From Rhodospirillaceae bacterium (GTDB lineage: Bacteria; Pseudomonadota; Alphaproteobacteria; UBA8366; GCA-2717185), in NCBI GenBank assembly GCA_028817685.1, contig JAPPPC010000232.1:1-14392 (forward strand): 14,392 nucleotides of DNA, in the 5' to 3' direction. Shown piece by piece: positions 1-8,253 of this stretch (the first letter of the stretch is position 1; each line of letters starts with the position of its first letter). The translations under genes were made by a program, and so were the position numbers. The notes below the pieces were generated by a model. It was given only the letters and a program-made list of their open reading frames with translations. It had not been told where the DNA came from and made no database searches.

Positions 1-137
1 GGTTCTTGACTGAGAGAGGCTGGGTCGGCGAACCAACGATGCGCGCATTTCGCGCATTTCACATTCCGGCCCGCGTCACCGAGCTGGTCCGCATTCAACC
101 TAAATCGTGTCGAGCAGTTCGGACAGGTGATTATCAT
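1..137 (-). CDS. MJ0042-type zinc-ribbon protein, N-terminal part
   Basis: The gene runs off the left edge; 45 codons are visible from an ATG at 137 (minus strand). The protein begins MIITCPNCSTRF and has two CxxC knuckles, C5/C8 and C28/C31 (motif VKCAKCAHRW), with the LGDAGRNV linker between them. This is the MJ0042 zinc-finger fold seen at the N-terminus of alphaproteobacterial proteins that often carry a later membrane segment and an extracytoplasmic part. The zinc ribbon probably binds one zinc ion; its cellular role is not known to me. It is divergent from ftsE, and I recall this neighbour pair from Rhodospirillales genomes. The C-terminal part lies outside the window, so full length and any membrane anchor cannot be judged. 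Confidence 0.85.
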   Translation of the reverse strand, partial: MIITCPNCSTRFRLNADQLGDAGRNVKCAKCAHRWFADPASLSQE

Positions 138-285
138 TCGGGCGCGGCACCTATGCAGGTTGTCTCGTTATACGGAGGGTTCGCAAACATGACAAGCCAG
201 TGTCATTTTCCGCAAAAACAATCATGAATAGTATCCAAATCGAGGCTCTAAAACCGCCGCAACCCTTTACGGGACAAGGACTTTC

Positions 286-1050
286 ATGGCATTGTCGATG
301 TCGGCTGCAGCGTTCTGCGGTTCCCTCCGGCGAAACATTTGGTCGACGATACTCGTGACGAATGCGGCGAACAGCGTGGTCCGATTCGAGAATGTGGGCA
401 TGCGCTACGGCGCCGGTCCGGAAGTTTTACGCGACATCACCTTCGCCCTACCGCCCGCATCCTTTCATTTTTTGACCGGTCCCAGCGGTGCCGGGAAGTC
501 GTCTCTGCTGCGCTTGATGTACTTGGCCAATCGGCCCAGCCGCGGCATGGTTTCGCTGTTCGGTGACGATGTATCAAAGATTCCCCGCCGGGCCCTTCCT
601 GAACTGCGACGTAGTATTGGAGTCGTTTTTCAGGACTTCCGCCTCCTCGACCATCAATCGGTCTTCGACAATGTCGCGTTGCCGCTGCGGGTCGCTGGCG
701 GCAAGGAAAGCCAAATCCGAAAGCATGTTTCGGAACTGCTGCAATGGGTTGGTCTGGAGGATGCGCTGCATAATTTGCCGTCCACCTTATCCGGCGGCGA
801 GCAGCAGCGCGTGGCCATTGCCCGCGCCGTCATCAGCCGGCCGAGGCTGCTTCTGGCGGACGAGCCGACGGGGAATGTCGACGACGCGATCGCGGTACGA
901 TTACTGTACCTGTTCGAAGAACTGAACCGAATGGGCACTTCAATCCTCATCGCCACACACAATGAAGGGCTGGTTTCCCGGTTCAAGCACCGCCAACTGC
1001 ATTTGGAAGGCGGCAAAATCGAATTCCGCCACACCGGCTCGGACGCCTGA
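286..1050 (+). CDS. ftsE: Cell division ATP-binding protein FtsE
   Basis: ABC-type ATPase that pairs with FtsX at the division site and, in studied bacteria, drives activation of periplasmic peptidoglycan hydrolases. All ATPase motifs are present: Walker A GPSGAGKS (residues 65-72), Q-loop Q116 in VVFQDF, signature LSGGE (168-172), Walker B LLLADEP (188-194) and H-loop H225. The gene is followed one base later by ftsX, the usual pairing. The ATG at 286 has a good AAGGA ribosome site at 276-280. It gives about 30 residues before the first conserved strand (VVRFENVGMRYG), longer than normal for FtsE. An in-frame GTG at 355 would give a family-like N-terminus but has no clear ribosome site. Function is secure; the start is not. 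Confidence 0.95.
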   Translation: MALSMSAAAFCGSLRRNIWSTILVTNAANSVVRFENVGMRYGAGPEVLRDITFALPPASFHFLTGPSGAGKSSLLRLMYLANRPSRGMVSLFGDDVSKIPRRALPELRRSIGVVFQDFRLLDHQSVFDNVALPLRVAGGKESQIRKHVSELLQWVGLEDALHNLPSTLSGGEQQRVAIARAVISRPRLLLADEPTGNVDDAIAVRLLYLFEELNRMGTSILIATHNEGLVSRFKHRQLHLEGGKIEFRHTGSDA

Positions 1051-1051
1051 G

Positions 1052-1939
1052 ATGCTGCTGCAGCGTAGCGATTTGCCGCTGTCCAACGACCCGGCGGTCC
1101 GCATTTTGCCCTGGGTGGTCGGTCTGATGGTTTATCTCGGGACCCTGACTTTGGCCGTCGCGCTGCTGGTGTCGACCCTTGCTGCGGATTGGAGTGCCGG
1201 GCTTACCGGTACGGTGACTATTCATATCGTCTCCACCAATGACGAATCAGAAACGGAGATGGACAGCCGGGTGAACGACGCGATTCGCGAAGCTCTGAAG
1301 ACACCAGGGGTCGCATCGGCGCGCGCCATCCCGTTATCGCAGGTCGCCAAGCTCCTCGCTCCCTGGCTTGGCGATGAGGCCCCGCTCGCCGACCTCCCGC
1401 TACCCCGGATCGTGGACGTGACCCTGGCTGAAGACGCGGAGCTGGATATCACCGGGCTGCGCGGGCGTCTCGAAAATGCCGTGCCGGGCGCCGGTTTGGA
1501 TGACCACCAATTGTGGCGCGACAGACTCGTCCGCTTCCTGTTTGCCATCCAGATCGTTGCCGCCGTGATGGTCGCATTGATTGGCGCGACGACCGTCACT
1601 GTGGTTGTGTTCGCGACCCGCGCCGGCCTCGCGGTGCACAACGAGGTCATTGAAGTCCTGCACCTGATCGGTGCGCGCGACGAGTACATCGCGGGACAGT
1701 TCCAGCACAATGCATTGAAACTCGGCCTGAAGGGCGCAATCGTCGGATCGGTCGCCGGAATCGCGACATTGCTGGCCATCAAATACACGGCGGGCCGGTT
1801 GGAGGTCGAACTGTTTCCCGCCCTTCTCTTTCAACTCTGGCACTGGCCGGTCCTCGTGGGACTGCCCTTTCTCGCCGCATTTATCGTAAGGTTGAGTGCA
1901 AGGCTCACGGTGATGCAGGCGCTGCGGCGCATGCCGTGA
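1052..1939 (+). CDS. ftsX: Cell division protein FtsX (FtsE partner permease)
   Basis: Integral membrane partner of FtsE, 295 aa, with the FtsX layout: a cytoplasmic N-terminus, a first membrane helix (about 20-44), a periplasmic domain of about 115 residues (45-160), then three helices at about 164-188, 225-245 and 258-281. The stretch between helices 2 and 3 holds the conserved FtsX region with EVIEVLHLIGARDEYIA (199-215), typical of the permease core. The ATG at 1052 lies one base after the ftsE stop (TGAGATG), which implies translational coupling. An upstream ATG in the same frame (962) lies inside ftsE and was discarded. The periplasmic domain is the part known to contact hydrolase activators in other species; its partner here cannot be read. 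Confidence 0.95.
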   Translation: MLLQRSDLPLSNDPAVRILPWVVGLMVYLGTLTLAVALLVSTLAADWSAGLTGTVTIHIVSTNDESETEMDSRVNDAIREALKTPGVASARAIPLSQVAKLLAPWLGDEAPLADLPLPRIVDVTLAEDAELDITGLRGRLENAVPGAGLDDHQLWRDRLVRFLFAIQIVAAVMVALIGATTVTVVVFATRAGLAVHNEVIEVLHLIGARDEYIAGQFQHNALKLGLKGAIVGSVAGIATLLAIKYTAGRLEVELFPALLFQLWHWPVLVGLPFLAAFIVRLSARLTVMQALRRMP

Positions 1940-1966
1940 GCCGCCCGATACGACCGGCTATGAAAG

Positions 1967-2614
1967 ATGGCACCACGCGGCCCATACCGGAAAAGGCGAG
2001 CCAGAAGACTGCGACTGGCCGTGCTGATCATCGTGATACTGGCCTGCTCGGGATGGGCCGGCGGCTTCGTCTTTTTTGTTCAAACGGTCTCAAAAATTGC
2101 AACCGCTCCGGACCGCAAAACGCAGGCGATCGTCGTGCTGACCGGCGGTAGCCTTCGCCTTCAGGCCGGGCTCGACCTTCTTTCCAGGGGGCTCGCCGAA
2201 AAACTGTTCGTGTCGGGCGTCCATCGCGGCGTCGACGTGGCCGAATTGCTGCGCATTTCACGGCAGACACCTAAGGCGCTCGATTGCTGTATCGTCCTCG
2301 GCTACGCCGCCGAAAACACGAGAGGCAACGCGCAGGAAACGGCGGCCTGGATGGACAAGGAAGGGTACCGTTCCATGCGGTTGGTCACCGCCAACTACCA
2401 CATGCCGCGGAGCCTCTTCGAACTCCGCCAGGTCCTGCCGAACGCGGACATCATCGCCCATGCGGTGTCACCGGTGCACGTCAAGTTGCACGCCTGGTGG
2501 ATTTCACCGGGAACGGCCTTCCTGTTGGCGCGCGAATACACCAAGCTGCTTCTCGCCCGGGTCCGTTCGGTCTGGCAGCCCGTCCGCGATGCCGCACGGG
2601 CCCTCGTCACATGA
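1967..2614 (+). CDS. YdcF/DUF218 family membrane protein
   Basis: 215-residue protein of the YdcF/SanA/ElyC (DUF218) family. After a basic N-terminus (GPYRKRRARR), one membrane helix spans about 17-38, leaving the DUF218 domain probably outside the inner membrane. Family landmarks are the opening strand AIVVLTGG (54-61), ENTRGNAQET (116-125) and the YHMPRS block (144-149), all polar and conserved in DUF218. Members are linked to envelope integrity and lipid-carrier or peptidoglycan metabolism in other bacteria, but the reaction is not settled. It starts 27 bases after ftsX with only a weak GAAAG ribosome site and shares an ATGA overlap with the next gene, so it belongs to the ftsEX operon. 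Confidence 0.88.
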   Translation: MAPRGPYRKRRARRLRLAVLIIVILACSGWAGGFVFFVQTVSKIATAPDRKTQAIVVLTGGSLRLQAGLDLLSRGLAEKLFVSGVHRGVDVAELLRISRQTPKALDCCIVLGYAAENTRGNAQETAAWMDKEGYRSMRLVTANYHMPRSLFELRQVLPNADIIAHAVSPVHVKLHAWWISPGTAFLLAREYTKLLLARVRSVWQPVRDAARALVT

Positions 2615-3330
2615 TCCGATCTCTGCTCTTCGCCATCGCTTTCTATGGCATCACAACGGTCATGGCGGTTCTTTACTTGCCGTTGATGGTCTTGCCGCGC
2701 ACTGCGTTTCGGAAAATGTGTCTGGCCTGGGTTCGCATCATGGTCGGTTTGATCCAAACGGCGCTGGGGATCCGGTATGAGCTGCGCGGCCTCGAGAATT
2801 GCCCCGAGGGCGCGGCCATCTATGCCGCCAAGCATCAATCCGCCTGGGACGTTCTGATCTTCAACCTGCTGATCGACGATTGCGCCTATGTCTTAAAGCG
2901 GGAACTGTACCGCATCCCTTTCTGGGGCTGGTACGTCTGGCGCGTCGGCTCGGTCGGCATCGACCGATCCGGCGGCGCCCGGGCGCTGAAAGGCATGGTC
3001 GAGCAGGCCAAGTCCCTGCTCGCACACGGTCGGTCGATCATTGTCTTTCCGCAAGGCACGCGGACGCCGGTTGGCGAACATAGGCCCTATCTGCCGGGCA
3101 CGGCTGCTCTCTATCTCGGTTCCGACGTCCCCGTGGTGCCGGTTGCGCTCAATTCCGGGGTGTTCTGGCCGCGCCGAACCTTTCGGAAATCACCCGGAAC
3201 GATCACGGTCGAGTTCCTGCCACCAATCGCCCCGGGGCTGAACCGGCGGGAATTCCTTAAGCAGTTGGAGGCACAGGTCGAAACCGCGACGACGCGTCTC
3301 GAACAGGAAGCGCTTGAGCGGTCTCGATAG
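2611..3330 (+). CDS. 1-acyl-sn-glycerol-3-phosphate acyltransferase, PlsC-like
   Basis: 239-residue membrane-associated acyltransferase that would transfer a fatty acyl group to lysophosphatidic acid or a related lysolipid. Hydrophobic helices lie at about residues 5-29 and 38-52. The catalytic HX4D motif is HQSAWD (H75, D80). The glycerophosphate-binding motif is FPQGTR (146-151), a Q-for-E variant of FPEGTR that I know from alphaproteobacterial members. A later VPVVPVALNSG block also fits the family. The start ATG at 2611 overlaps the upstream stop (ATGA), so it is translationally coupled as the last gene of the envelope operon. It could act on another lysophospholipid or on an ornithine-lipid precursor; sequence alone does not separate these. 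Confidence 0.9.
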   Translation: MIRSLLFAIAFYGITTVMAVLYLPLMVLPRTAFRKMCLAWVRIMVGLIQTALGIRYELRGLENCPEGAAIYAAKHQSAWDVLIFNLLIDDCAYVLKRELYRIPFWGWYVWRVGSVGIDRSGGARALKGMVEQAKSLLAHGRSIIVFPQGTRTPVGEHRPYLPGTAALYLGSDVPVVPVALNSGVFWPRRTFRKSPGTITVEFLPPIAPGLNRREFLKQLEAQVETATTRLEQEALERSR

Positions 3331-3344
3331 GGATCGAATTACCC

Positions 3345-3365
3345 TGTGGAAAAACATGTGGAAAT
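3345..3365 (+). repeat. Paired TGTGGAAA direct repeats ahead of nrdJ
   Basis: TGTGGAAAA (3345-3353) and TGTGGAAAT (3357-3365) lie exactly 12 bases apart in the leader between the acyltransferase gene and the ribonucleotide reductase gene. The first differs by one base from the reverse complement of the DnaA box TTATCCACA, the second by two. Ribonucleotide reductase genes are known DnaA and NrdR targets in other bacteria. No convincing NrdR box (AT-rich inverted repeat) was seen. A regulatory role is inference. Confidence 0.35.
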
Positions 3366-3510
3366 TGCCGGCCCGCCCGGCCATATGGATATTTATTCAT
3401 TTGAAACAATTCCTTAACCGGCCCGCTTTGATATACGAGCGAGTTTGAGACAGAATTGAAAACCGCAAGCGGCTCTTTTTCGGATTATTTTGGGAATTTT
3501 TTCTAACTTA

Positions 3511-3540
3511 TTGATTTTATTTTATTATTTCCCATATGGT
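3511..3540 (+). promoter_or_regulatory. Possible sigma-70-like promoter for nrdJ
   Basis: TTGATT at 3511-3516 and TATGGT at 3535-3540 are separated by 18 bases, within a T-rich stretch (about 3481-3537) that contrasts with the GC-rich genes around it. Each hexamer matches the consensus at four of six positions. This would place the transcript start about 35 bases before the ATG at 3582. Weak evidence, based on base composition and position only. Confidence 0.25.
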
Positions 3541-3581
3541 GGCCACCCTGCCGCCCGATCCCGGTAAGGGGTGAAATTGGA

Positions 3582-5822
3582 ATGATTGGCGAAAGCGCGA
3601 TCGCCCAGCGTATCTGGGAAATGAAATACCGGCTGAAGCAGCCGGACGGCGCCCCTGTGGACAAATCAATTGAAGAGACGATGCGCCGAGTCGCGACAGC
3701 CCTGGCAGAACCGGAAAACAATCCGGAAGAATGGGCCGAACATTTTTACAGAGTCATGTCTGAGTTTCACTTCCTGCCTGCTGGACGAATATTGGCGGGT
3801 GCCGGATCGGACCGCAAAGTTACTCTGTTCAATTGCTTCGTGATGGGCAACGTCCCTGACGATATGACCGGCATCTTCGATAGCCTTAAGGAAGCGGCCC
3901 TCACGATGCAGCATGGCGGCGGTATCGGCTACGATTTCTCGACCCTCCGGCCTCAGGGCGCGCCGGTGCGCGGCGTCGGCGCCGACGCATCCGGACCGCT
4001 CAGCTTCATGGATGTCTGGGACGCGATGTGTCGAACCATCATGAGCGCCGGCTCGCGCCGCGGCGCCATGATGGCGGTGATGCGCTGCGACCATCCGGAT
4101 ATCGAAGCCTTCATCGACGCCAAACGCAACCCGGCAAGACTGCGCATGTTCAACCTGTCGGTCCTGGTTACCGATGCGTTCATGCGGGCCGTCAACGAAG
4201 ACGCGGATTGGCCACTGCACTTTGAAGCCAGGACCTACAGCACCGTCCGCGCACGCGATCTGTGGCAGAAGATCATGCGCGCCACCTATGACTATGCGGA
4301 ACCGGGCGTGGTTTTCATCGACCGCATCAACGCGCGCAACAATCTGCATTATTGCGAAACCATCTCGGCGACAAACCCCTGCGGCGAGCAACCGCTGCCG
4401 CCCTACGGCGCTTGCGATCTGGGCTCCATCAATCTGGCGCGGCTTGTGATTGATCCGTTCGAAGATACGGCCCGGCTCGACACGGATATCTTGGAGGAAA
4501 TCGTACCGATTGCCGTGCGCATGCTCGACAATGTCATCGATGTCTCCGGCTTCCCCCTTGAGGCAAAGCGCGCGGAGGCGCAGTCCAAGCGCCGCATCGG
4601 GCTCGGCGTCACGGGATTGGCGGACGCGCTGATTATGTGCCGTACCCGCTATGGCAGCGCGGAGGCGGTGAGGCTGACCGAGCAATGGTTGGCGGCGATC
4701 CGCAAGGCGGCCTACGGCGCGTCAATCGCGCTAGCCGAAGAAAAGGGCCCGTTCCCTCTGTTCGACGCGCAACCCTATCTTGAGGGAGAGACCATCGGGT
4801 TGCTCGACGGGCAACTGCGCGACGGCATCGCCGAACATGGGATACGCAATGCGCTGGTTACCTCGATCGCGCCAACCGGCACGATTTCGCTTTTGGCGGA
4901 TAACGTCTCATCGGGCATCGAGCCCGTGTTCAGCCAAGAGTACACACGCCAGGTCCTGCTGCCGGATGGCACGCATCGCGAGGAGACCGTAAGCGACTAC
5001 GCCTACCGCCTGTTTCGCGACCGGTATGGCGCCGATGCGCCCCTGCCCGATTACTTCACAGACGCACAAGAATTACAGCCCGCCGATCACATCGTGATGC
5101 AGGCGGCCGCGCAGAAATACATCGACAGTTCGATCTCCAAGACGGTCAATGTCCCCGCCGAGACGGCGTTCGACAATTTCGCCGCGCTCTATTTGCAGGC
5201 CTACGAGACCGGCTGCAAAGGGTGCACCACCTACCGGCCCAACGCGGTAACCGGATCGGTTCTGAGCGTAGCCGATCCGGCGGCGCAGCAGCCGGCCGCG
5301 CCGGAGCCCGACGCCGGCGTCGTCTATATGACCCAGCCGCTCGACCGGCCGGATTCGTTGATCGGCAAGACGTACAAGCTGCGCTGGCCGGAGAGCGACC
5401 ATGCGATCTATATCACGGTAAATGATATCGAGCGCGATGGCCGGCGACGCCCCTTCGAGGTCTTCATCAACTCCAAGAACATGGAACATTACGCCTGGAC
5501 CGTGGCACTCACCCGCATGATCAGCGCCGTCTTCCGCCGCGGCGGCGATGTGTCCTTCGTTGTCGAAGAGTTGAAGGCCGTGTTCGATCCGCGTGGTGGC
5601 CAGTGGGTCGAGGGCAAGTACGTCCCTTCGCTGTTGGCCGCGATCGGTGGCGTCATCGAACGCCATATGATCGAGATCGGCTTCCTCAGCAAAAAGACCC
5701 CGGCTGCGGCCCAATCCACGCTTGGCGCCGCCCGGCAGTGCCCGAAATGCGGCGGTCTGTCGCTGGTGCACCAGGAAGGCTGCGATCTGTGCACAGCGTG
5801 TGAATATTCGCGCTGCGGGTAG
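3582..5822 (+). CDS. nrdJ: Class II adenosylcobalamin-dependent ribonucleotide reductase
   Basis: 746-residue vitamin B12-dependent reductase that makes deoxyribonucleotides without oxygen or a second radical subunit. Visible parts: short N-terminal domain; FNCF with C85, one of the redox cysteines; MQHGGGIGYDFS; the catalytic site NPCGE (265-269) with the thiyl-radical cysteine C267, N265 and E269; the phosphate-binding APTGT (430-434); and GCKGCTTYRPN (C545, C548). A TSCPD-like domain follows (about 590-705). The tail is cysteine-rich: CPKC (720-723), then C734, C737, C740 and C745 in CEYSRCG, fitting a zinc ribbon plus the C-terminal redox pair that reloads the active site. AAGGGG (3566-3571) lies 10 bases before the ATG. 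The gene stands alone after an AT-rich leader. It implies that the cell makes or imports B12. Length and motifs are normal for the shorter NrdJ type. Confidence 0.96.
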   Translation: MIGESAIAQRIWEMKYRLKQPDGAPVDKSIEETMRRVATALAEPENNPEEWAEHFYRVMSEFHFLPAGRILAGAGSDRKVTLFNCFVMGNVPDDMTGIFDSLKEAALTMQHGGGIGYDFSTLRPQGAPVRGVGADASGPLSFMDVWDAMCRTIMSAGSRRGAMMAVMRCDHPDIEAFIDAKRNPARLRMFNLSVLVTDAFMRAVNEDADWPLHFEARTYSTVRARDLWQKIMRATYDYAEPGVVFIDRINARNNLHYCETISATNPCGEQPLPPYGACDLGSINLARLVIDPFEDTARLDTDILEEIVPIAVRMLDNVIDVSGFPLEAKRAEAQSKRRIGLGVTGLADALIMCRTRYGSAEAVRLTEQWLAAIRKAAYGASIALAEEKGPFPLFDAQPYLEGETIGLLDGQLRDGIAEHGIRNALVTSIAPTGTISLLADNVSSGIEPVFSQEYTRQVLLPDGTHREETVSDYAYRLFRDRYGADAPLPDYFTDAQELQPADHIVMQAAAQKYIDSSISKTVNVPAETAFDNFAALYLQAYETGCKGCTTYRPNAVTGSVLSVADPAAQQPAAPEPDAGVVYMTQPLDRPDSLIGKTYKLRWPESDHAIYITVNDIERDGRRRPFEVFINSKNMEHYAWTVALTRMISAVFRRGGDVSFVVEELKAVFDPRGGQWVEGKYVPSLLAAIGGVIERHMIEIGFLSKKTPAAAQSTLGAARQCPKCGGLSLVHQEGCDLCTACEYSRCG

Positions 5823-5910
5823 GCGAACCTTTCCCAGCCTCCGCATTTCATCGCCGCGGCCCAGAGTCTAAGCTGACCGCTTTCCCTGATGATTCGAAGG
5901 ATGGACACCC

Positions 5911-6906
5911 ATGCCCGACGCCACGACGGACTCCTTGCACCAAAACAGCATCGTCATCGACGGGCTCGTGATCTCGAACTGGTCGCGGGAGGTGTTCGAA
6001 CAGATGCATCGCGGCGGGCTGACCGCGGCGAACTGCACGTGCTCAATATGGGAAGGCTTCAACGACACGATGGCCAACATCGCGCGCTGGAAGAAGGATT
6101 TTGCCGACAATGCCGACATCCTGACGCAAGTGCACGGTGCCGCGGACATTCGCCGCGCCAAGGAAGACGGCAAGGTCGGCATCATCCTGGGCTGGCAGAA
6201 CACGTTCGCCATCGAACAGAACCTCGACCATCTGCGGCTGTTCCGCGACCTTGGCGTGCGGGTAATCCAACTAACCTATAACACGCAGAACCTCGTCGGC
6301 TCCGGCTGCTGGGAGAGTCGGGACAGCGGATTGTCCGACTATGGTCGCGACATGATCGACCTGATGAACGAACTTGGTGTCCTGGTCGATCTTTCCCATG
6401 TCGGCGACACGACGAGCAGCGACGCAATCGCCCATTCCAAGAAGCCCGTCGCCTACACGCACTGCTTCCCCAACGCGCTCTTGGATCATCCACGCAATAA
6501 GTCGGATGCGATGCTGAAGAAACTCGCCGACAGAGGCGGTTTCGTCGGTGTGGTCGCCTATACCCCTTTCATGCCGAAGGGCGACGATTCGACGGTGGAA
6601 GACGTACTCGACGGGTTCGAGTACATGATCGATTTGGTCGGCGAGGACCAGGTCGGTATCGGCACCGACTTCACCCAGGGACAGGACACCGCATTCTTTC
6701 ACTATCTGCGGTCCGATAAAGGCCTCGGTCGACCACTCTCGAAGCCGATGGCCAAGCGGCCGGACAACCCGATTGGCCTCGACGGTCCCGCCGAATACCC
6801 CAACCTGACCGCCGCGATGGTGGCACGCGGGTGGAGCGAGACCCGTATCCGAAAGATCTTGGGCGAGAACTGGCTCGCGTTTTTAGCAGAGGTCTGGGGC
6901 GGATAG
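5911..6906 (+). CDS. M19 membrane-dipeptidase homologue with altered metal site
   Basis: 331-residue cytoplasmic protein (no signal peptide) of the renal/membrane dipeptidase family (M19), whose usual members are dizinc peptidases cutting dipeptides. The barrel landmarks are clear: LTYNTQN (121-127), GLSDYGRDMID (140-150), the VDLSHV strand with H163, YTH with H184, and GIGTDF with D253. Unusually, the first metal motif HxD (family DGHND) reads D17-G-L-V-I, so both ligands are gone, and the bridging glutamate position reads GWQNT with Q96. Only the second-site histidines remain. It may be a mononuclear or non-peptidase branch of M19. I believe related GWQNT proteins occur in other alphaproteobacteria, so this is probably a subfamily and not decay. 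The GAAGGA site at 5895-5900 supports the ATG. It sits 88 bases after nrdJ. Confidence 0.85.
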   Translation: MPDATTDSLHQNSIVIDGLVISNWSREVFEQMHRGGLTAANCTCSIWEGFNDTMANIARWKKDFADNADILTQVHGAADIRRAKEDGKVGIILGWQNTFAIEQNLDHLRLFRDLGVRVIQLTYNTQNLVGSGCWESRDSGLSDYGRDMIDLMNELGVLVDLSHVGDTTSSDAIAHSKKPVAYTHCFPNALLDHPRNKSDAMLKKLADRGGFVGVVAYTPFMPKGDDSTVEDVLDGFEYMIDLVGEDQVGIGTDFTQGQDTAFFHYLRSDKGLGRPLSKPMAKRPDNPIGLDGPAEYPNLTAAMVARGWSETRIRKILGENWLAFLAEVWGG

Positions 6907-6934
6907 CCGCCGCAAACACTTAGCTTTGCGCGGC
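6906..6934. terminator. Hairpin spanning two convergent stop codons
   Basis: CGCAAA (6911-6916) pairs with TTTGCG (6925-6930) around an 8-base loop. The stem extends outward as GCCG (6906-6909) with CGGC (6931-6934), leaving one bulged C at 6910. It overlaps the end of the dipeptidase-like gene and the last codons of the histidine kinase gene, which converge with only 13 bases between them. There is no long T run, so it may be a weak bidirectional terminator or 3' stabilising stem. The pairing is seen; the function is inferred. Confidence 0.45.
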
Positions 6935-8008
6935 CCCAGCATTAGCTCTCGGCGCGTCGACAAGGCGCCCCGGCAAGGTGAAGGTTATCGCCGCGCCGCT
7001 GCCATTTGCGGGAGTTTCAGCCAGGATGGTGCCGCCCCGGGCGCGGATCAGGCGCCGGATACCGAAGAGACCGAACCCACTGCCTGGCGCCAGCTTACCA
7101 CCGTCCAGCAAGGCCAGCGCCGGATCGGCGAAACCGACGCCATTATCGCGCACCGTCACCGCGAACATGCCATCGCCGCGATTGGCCAAACCGATCTCGA
7201 GCGCAACAACGTCGCGGCCGCAATGTTTGAAGGCGTTGTCGATCAGGTTGCGGACGACGATTTGGGTTGATGTCTGATCACCGGCGACCCAGCCATCATC
7301 GATCTGCGCTTCATGCCGGCCGGTCGGGTCCAGCATCCCCAGGATATCGGCGCACAAACCGCCGAAATCGAACACGGTCTCGTTGGTCGTCGCATTGGTG
7401 GCATGCGCGTGATTGAGGATATCGGAGATCAGCTTGACCGCATTCTTCGAAACACTCTCCAGCATATCGAGCAATTGCAGCTTACCGTCGCCCAGATCGG
7501 TGAAGTCCGTGCGGATCATGTCCGCTAAATATTGAACATTGCGCATCGGGCTGCGCAGATCGTGCGCCGCCAAATTGACGAATTCTTCGATCTCACTGTG
7601 CAAGGTCACGCTGTCGGCCTGAGCTTCGCGTACAGTCTGCTCGGCGGAGATGTCGGCAGAGGTGCCAATCAGCCTGACGACGTTGGCGGCTTCATCCAGC
7701 ACCGGGTCCAAGGTGGTGCGTACACGGCGCCGCTGCCCTTCCAGCGGGAGCCATAATTCGTAGGTATAGTTTTGCTTCCGCCGAGACGCTTCGATGTGCC
7801 GGTCGTAAGCGATCTGGCCCATGCGCCCGGGATAAATCTCCTTTGCGGTCTTGCCCACAACGTCGGACGCCGCCATACCGGTGACATCGCACGCGCATTT
7901 GTTAAAGGCGACATAGATCGGTTCGCCATCCCCATCGATCTCCAAAACGAAAATCGGGGTTCCGACATGGTCGAGAAGTTTTCGTTCCTGCTCGTCCATC
8001 ACACGCAT
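6920..8008 (-). CDS. Soluble PAS-domain sensor histidine kinase
   Basis: 362-residue cytoplasmic histidine kinase with no membrane segment. An N-terminal PAS domain (about 8-120) includes a PAC-like end (LIGTSADISAEQ). A HisKA dimerisation domain follows, with the phospho-acceptor H149 in AAHDLRSP. The HATPase domain has N-box VVRNLIDNAFKH (251-262; N254, N258), G1 VRDNGVGF (286-293) and G2 GSGFGLFG (309-316). The layout resembles phytochrome-type and light or redox PAS kinases, but no cofactor-binding cysteine or heme signature could be assigned. No response regulator gene is in the window, so it is an orphan here. The ATG at 8008 was used; an ATG three codons later is equally possible. A TATAGA (-10-like) lies on the minus strand at 8038-8033, but without a clear -35. 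Confidence 0.92.
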   Translation of the reverse strand: MRVMDEQERKLLDHVGTPIFVLEIDGDGEPIYVAFNKCACDVTGMAASDVVGKTAKEIYPGRMGQIAYDRHIEASRRKQNYTYELWLPLEGQRRRVRTTLDPVLDEAANVVRLIGTSADISAEQTVREAQADSVTLHSEIEEFVNLAAHDLRSPMRNVQYLADMIRTDFTDLGDGKLQLLDMLESVSKNAVKLISDILNHAHATNATTNETVFDFGGLCADILGMLDPTGRHEAQIDDGWVAGDQTSTQIVVRNLIDNAFKHCGRDVVALEIGLANRGDGMFAVTVRDNGVGFADPALALLDGGKLAPGSGFGLFGIRRLIRARGGTILAETPANGSGAAITFTLPGRLVDAPRANAGAAQS

Positions 8009-8253
8009 TTACCGCCGCCTGACTCAACTTATTCTATAGGCAAAATCCCTAAGAAAACACTGCCGGGCCGTCAAAATCCCGCTGAACCGATGTACGACAC
8101 AACTCGCAGACCGCGAACGCCTCGGTCCGCGTGCCCTTTGGCGACAAACCGCCGCTGGCGCGAGCGCATTCGACACGGTATCAATGGCTGAGGCGCCGGA
8201 TACGGTTCCACAAACATTCAGGTTTGAAGAGAAAATCTTGCGGAGTATCAGTC

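Noticed and set aside
42..59. Tandem CGCGCATTT repeat
   Set aside because: Explained by the coding sequence of the KCAKCA zinc knuckle on the minus strand.
6..227. Plus-strand open frame of 73 codons at the left edge
   Set aside because: It lies mostly antisense to the zinc-ribbon gene, whose CxxC motifs are clear, and shows no family-like sequence.
3367..3381. GCCGG-CCCGC-CCGGC hairpin after the acyltransferase gene
   Set aside because: A perfect but short 5-bp stem with no T run after it; such stems are common by chance in GC-rich DNA.
3463..3480. CCGCAAGCGG followed by CTCTTTTT as a terminator
   Set aside because: The stem would be only 3 bp with a 4-base loop (or 4 bp with an impossible 2-base loop), too weak to call.
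3666..4685. 339-codon minus-strand frame inside nrdJ
   Set aside because: Antisense shadow of a strongly conserved gene in GC-rich DNA; the histidine/arginine-rich product has no family-like motif.
8131..8253. In-frame upstream extension of the dehydratase
   Set aside because: Basic, non-family-like sequence; the GTG at 8254 has a ribosome site and matches the start of homology.
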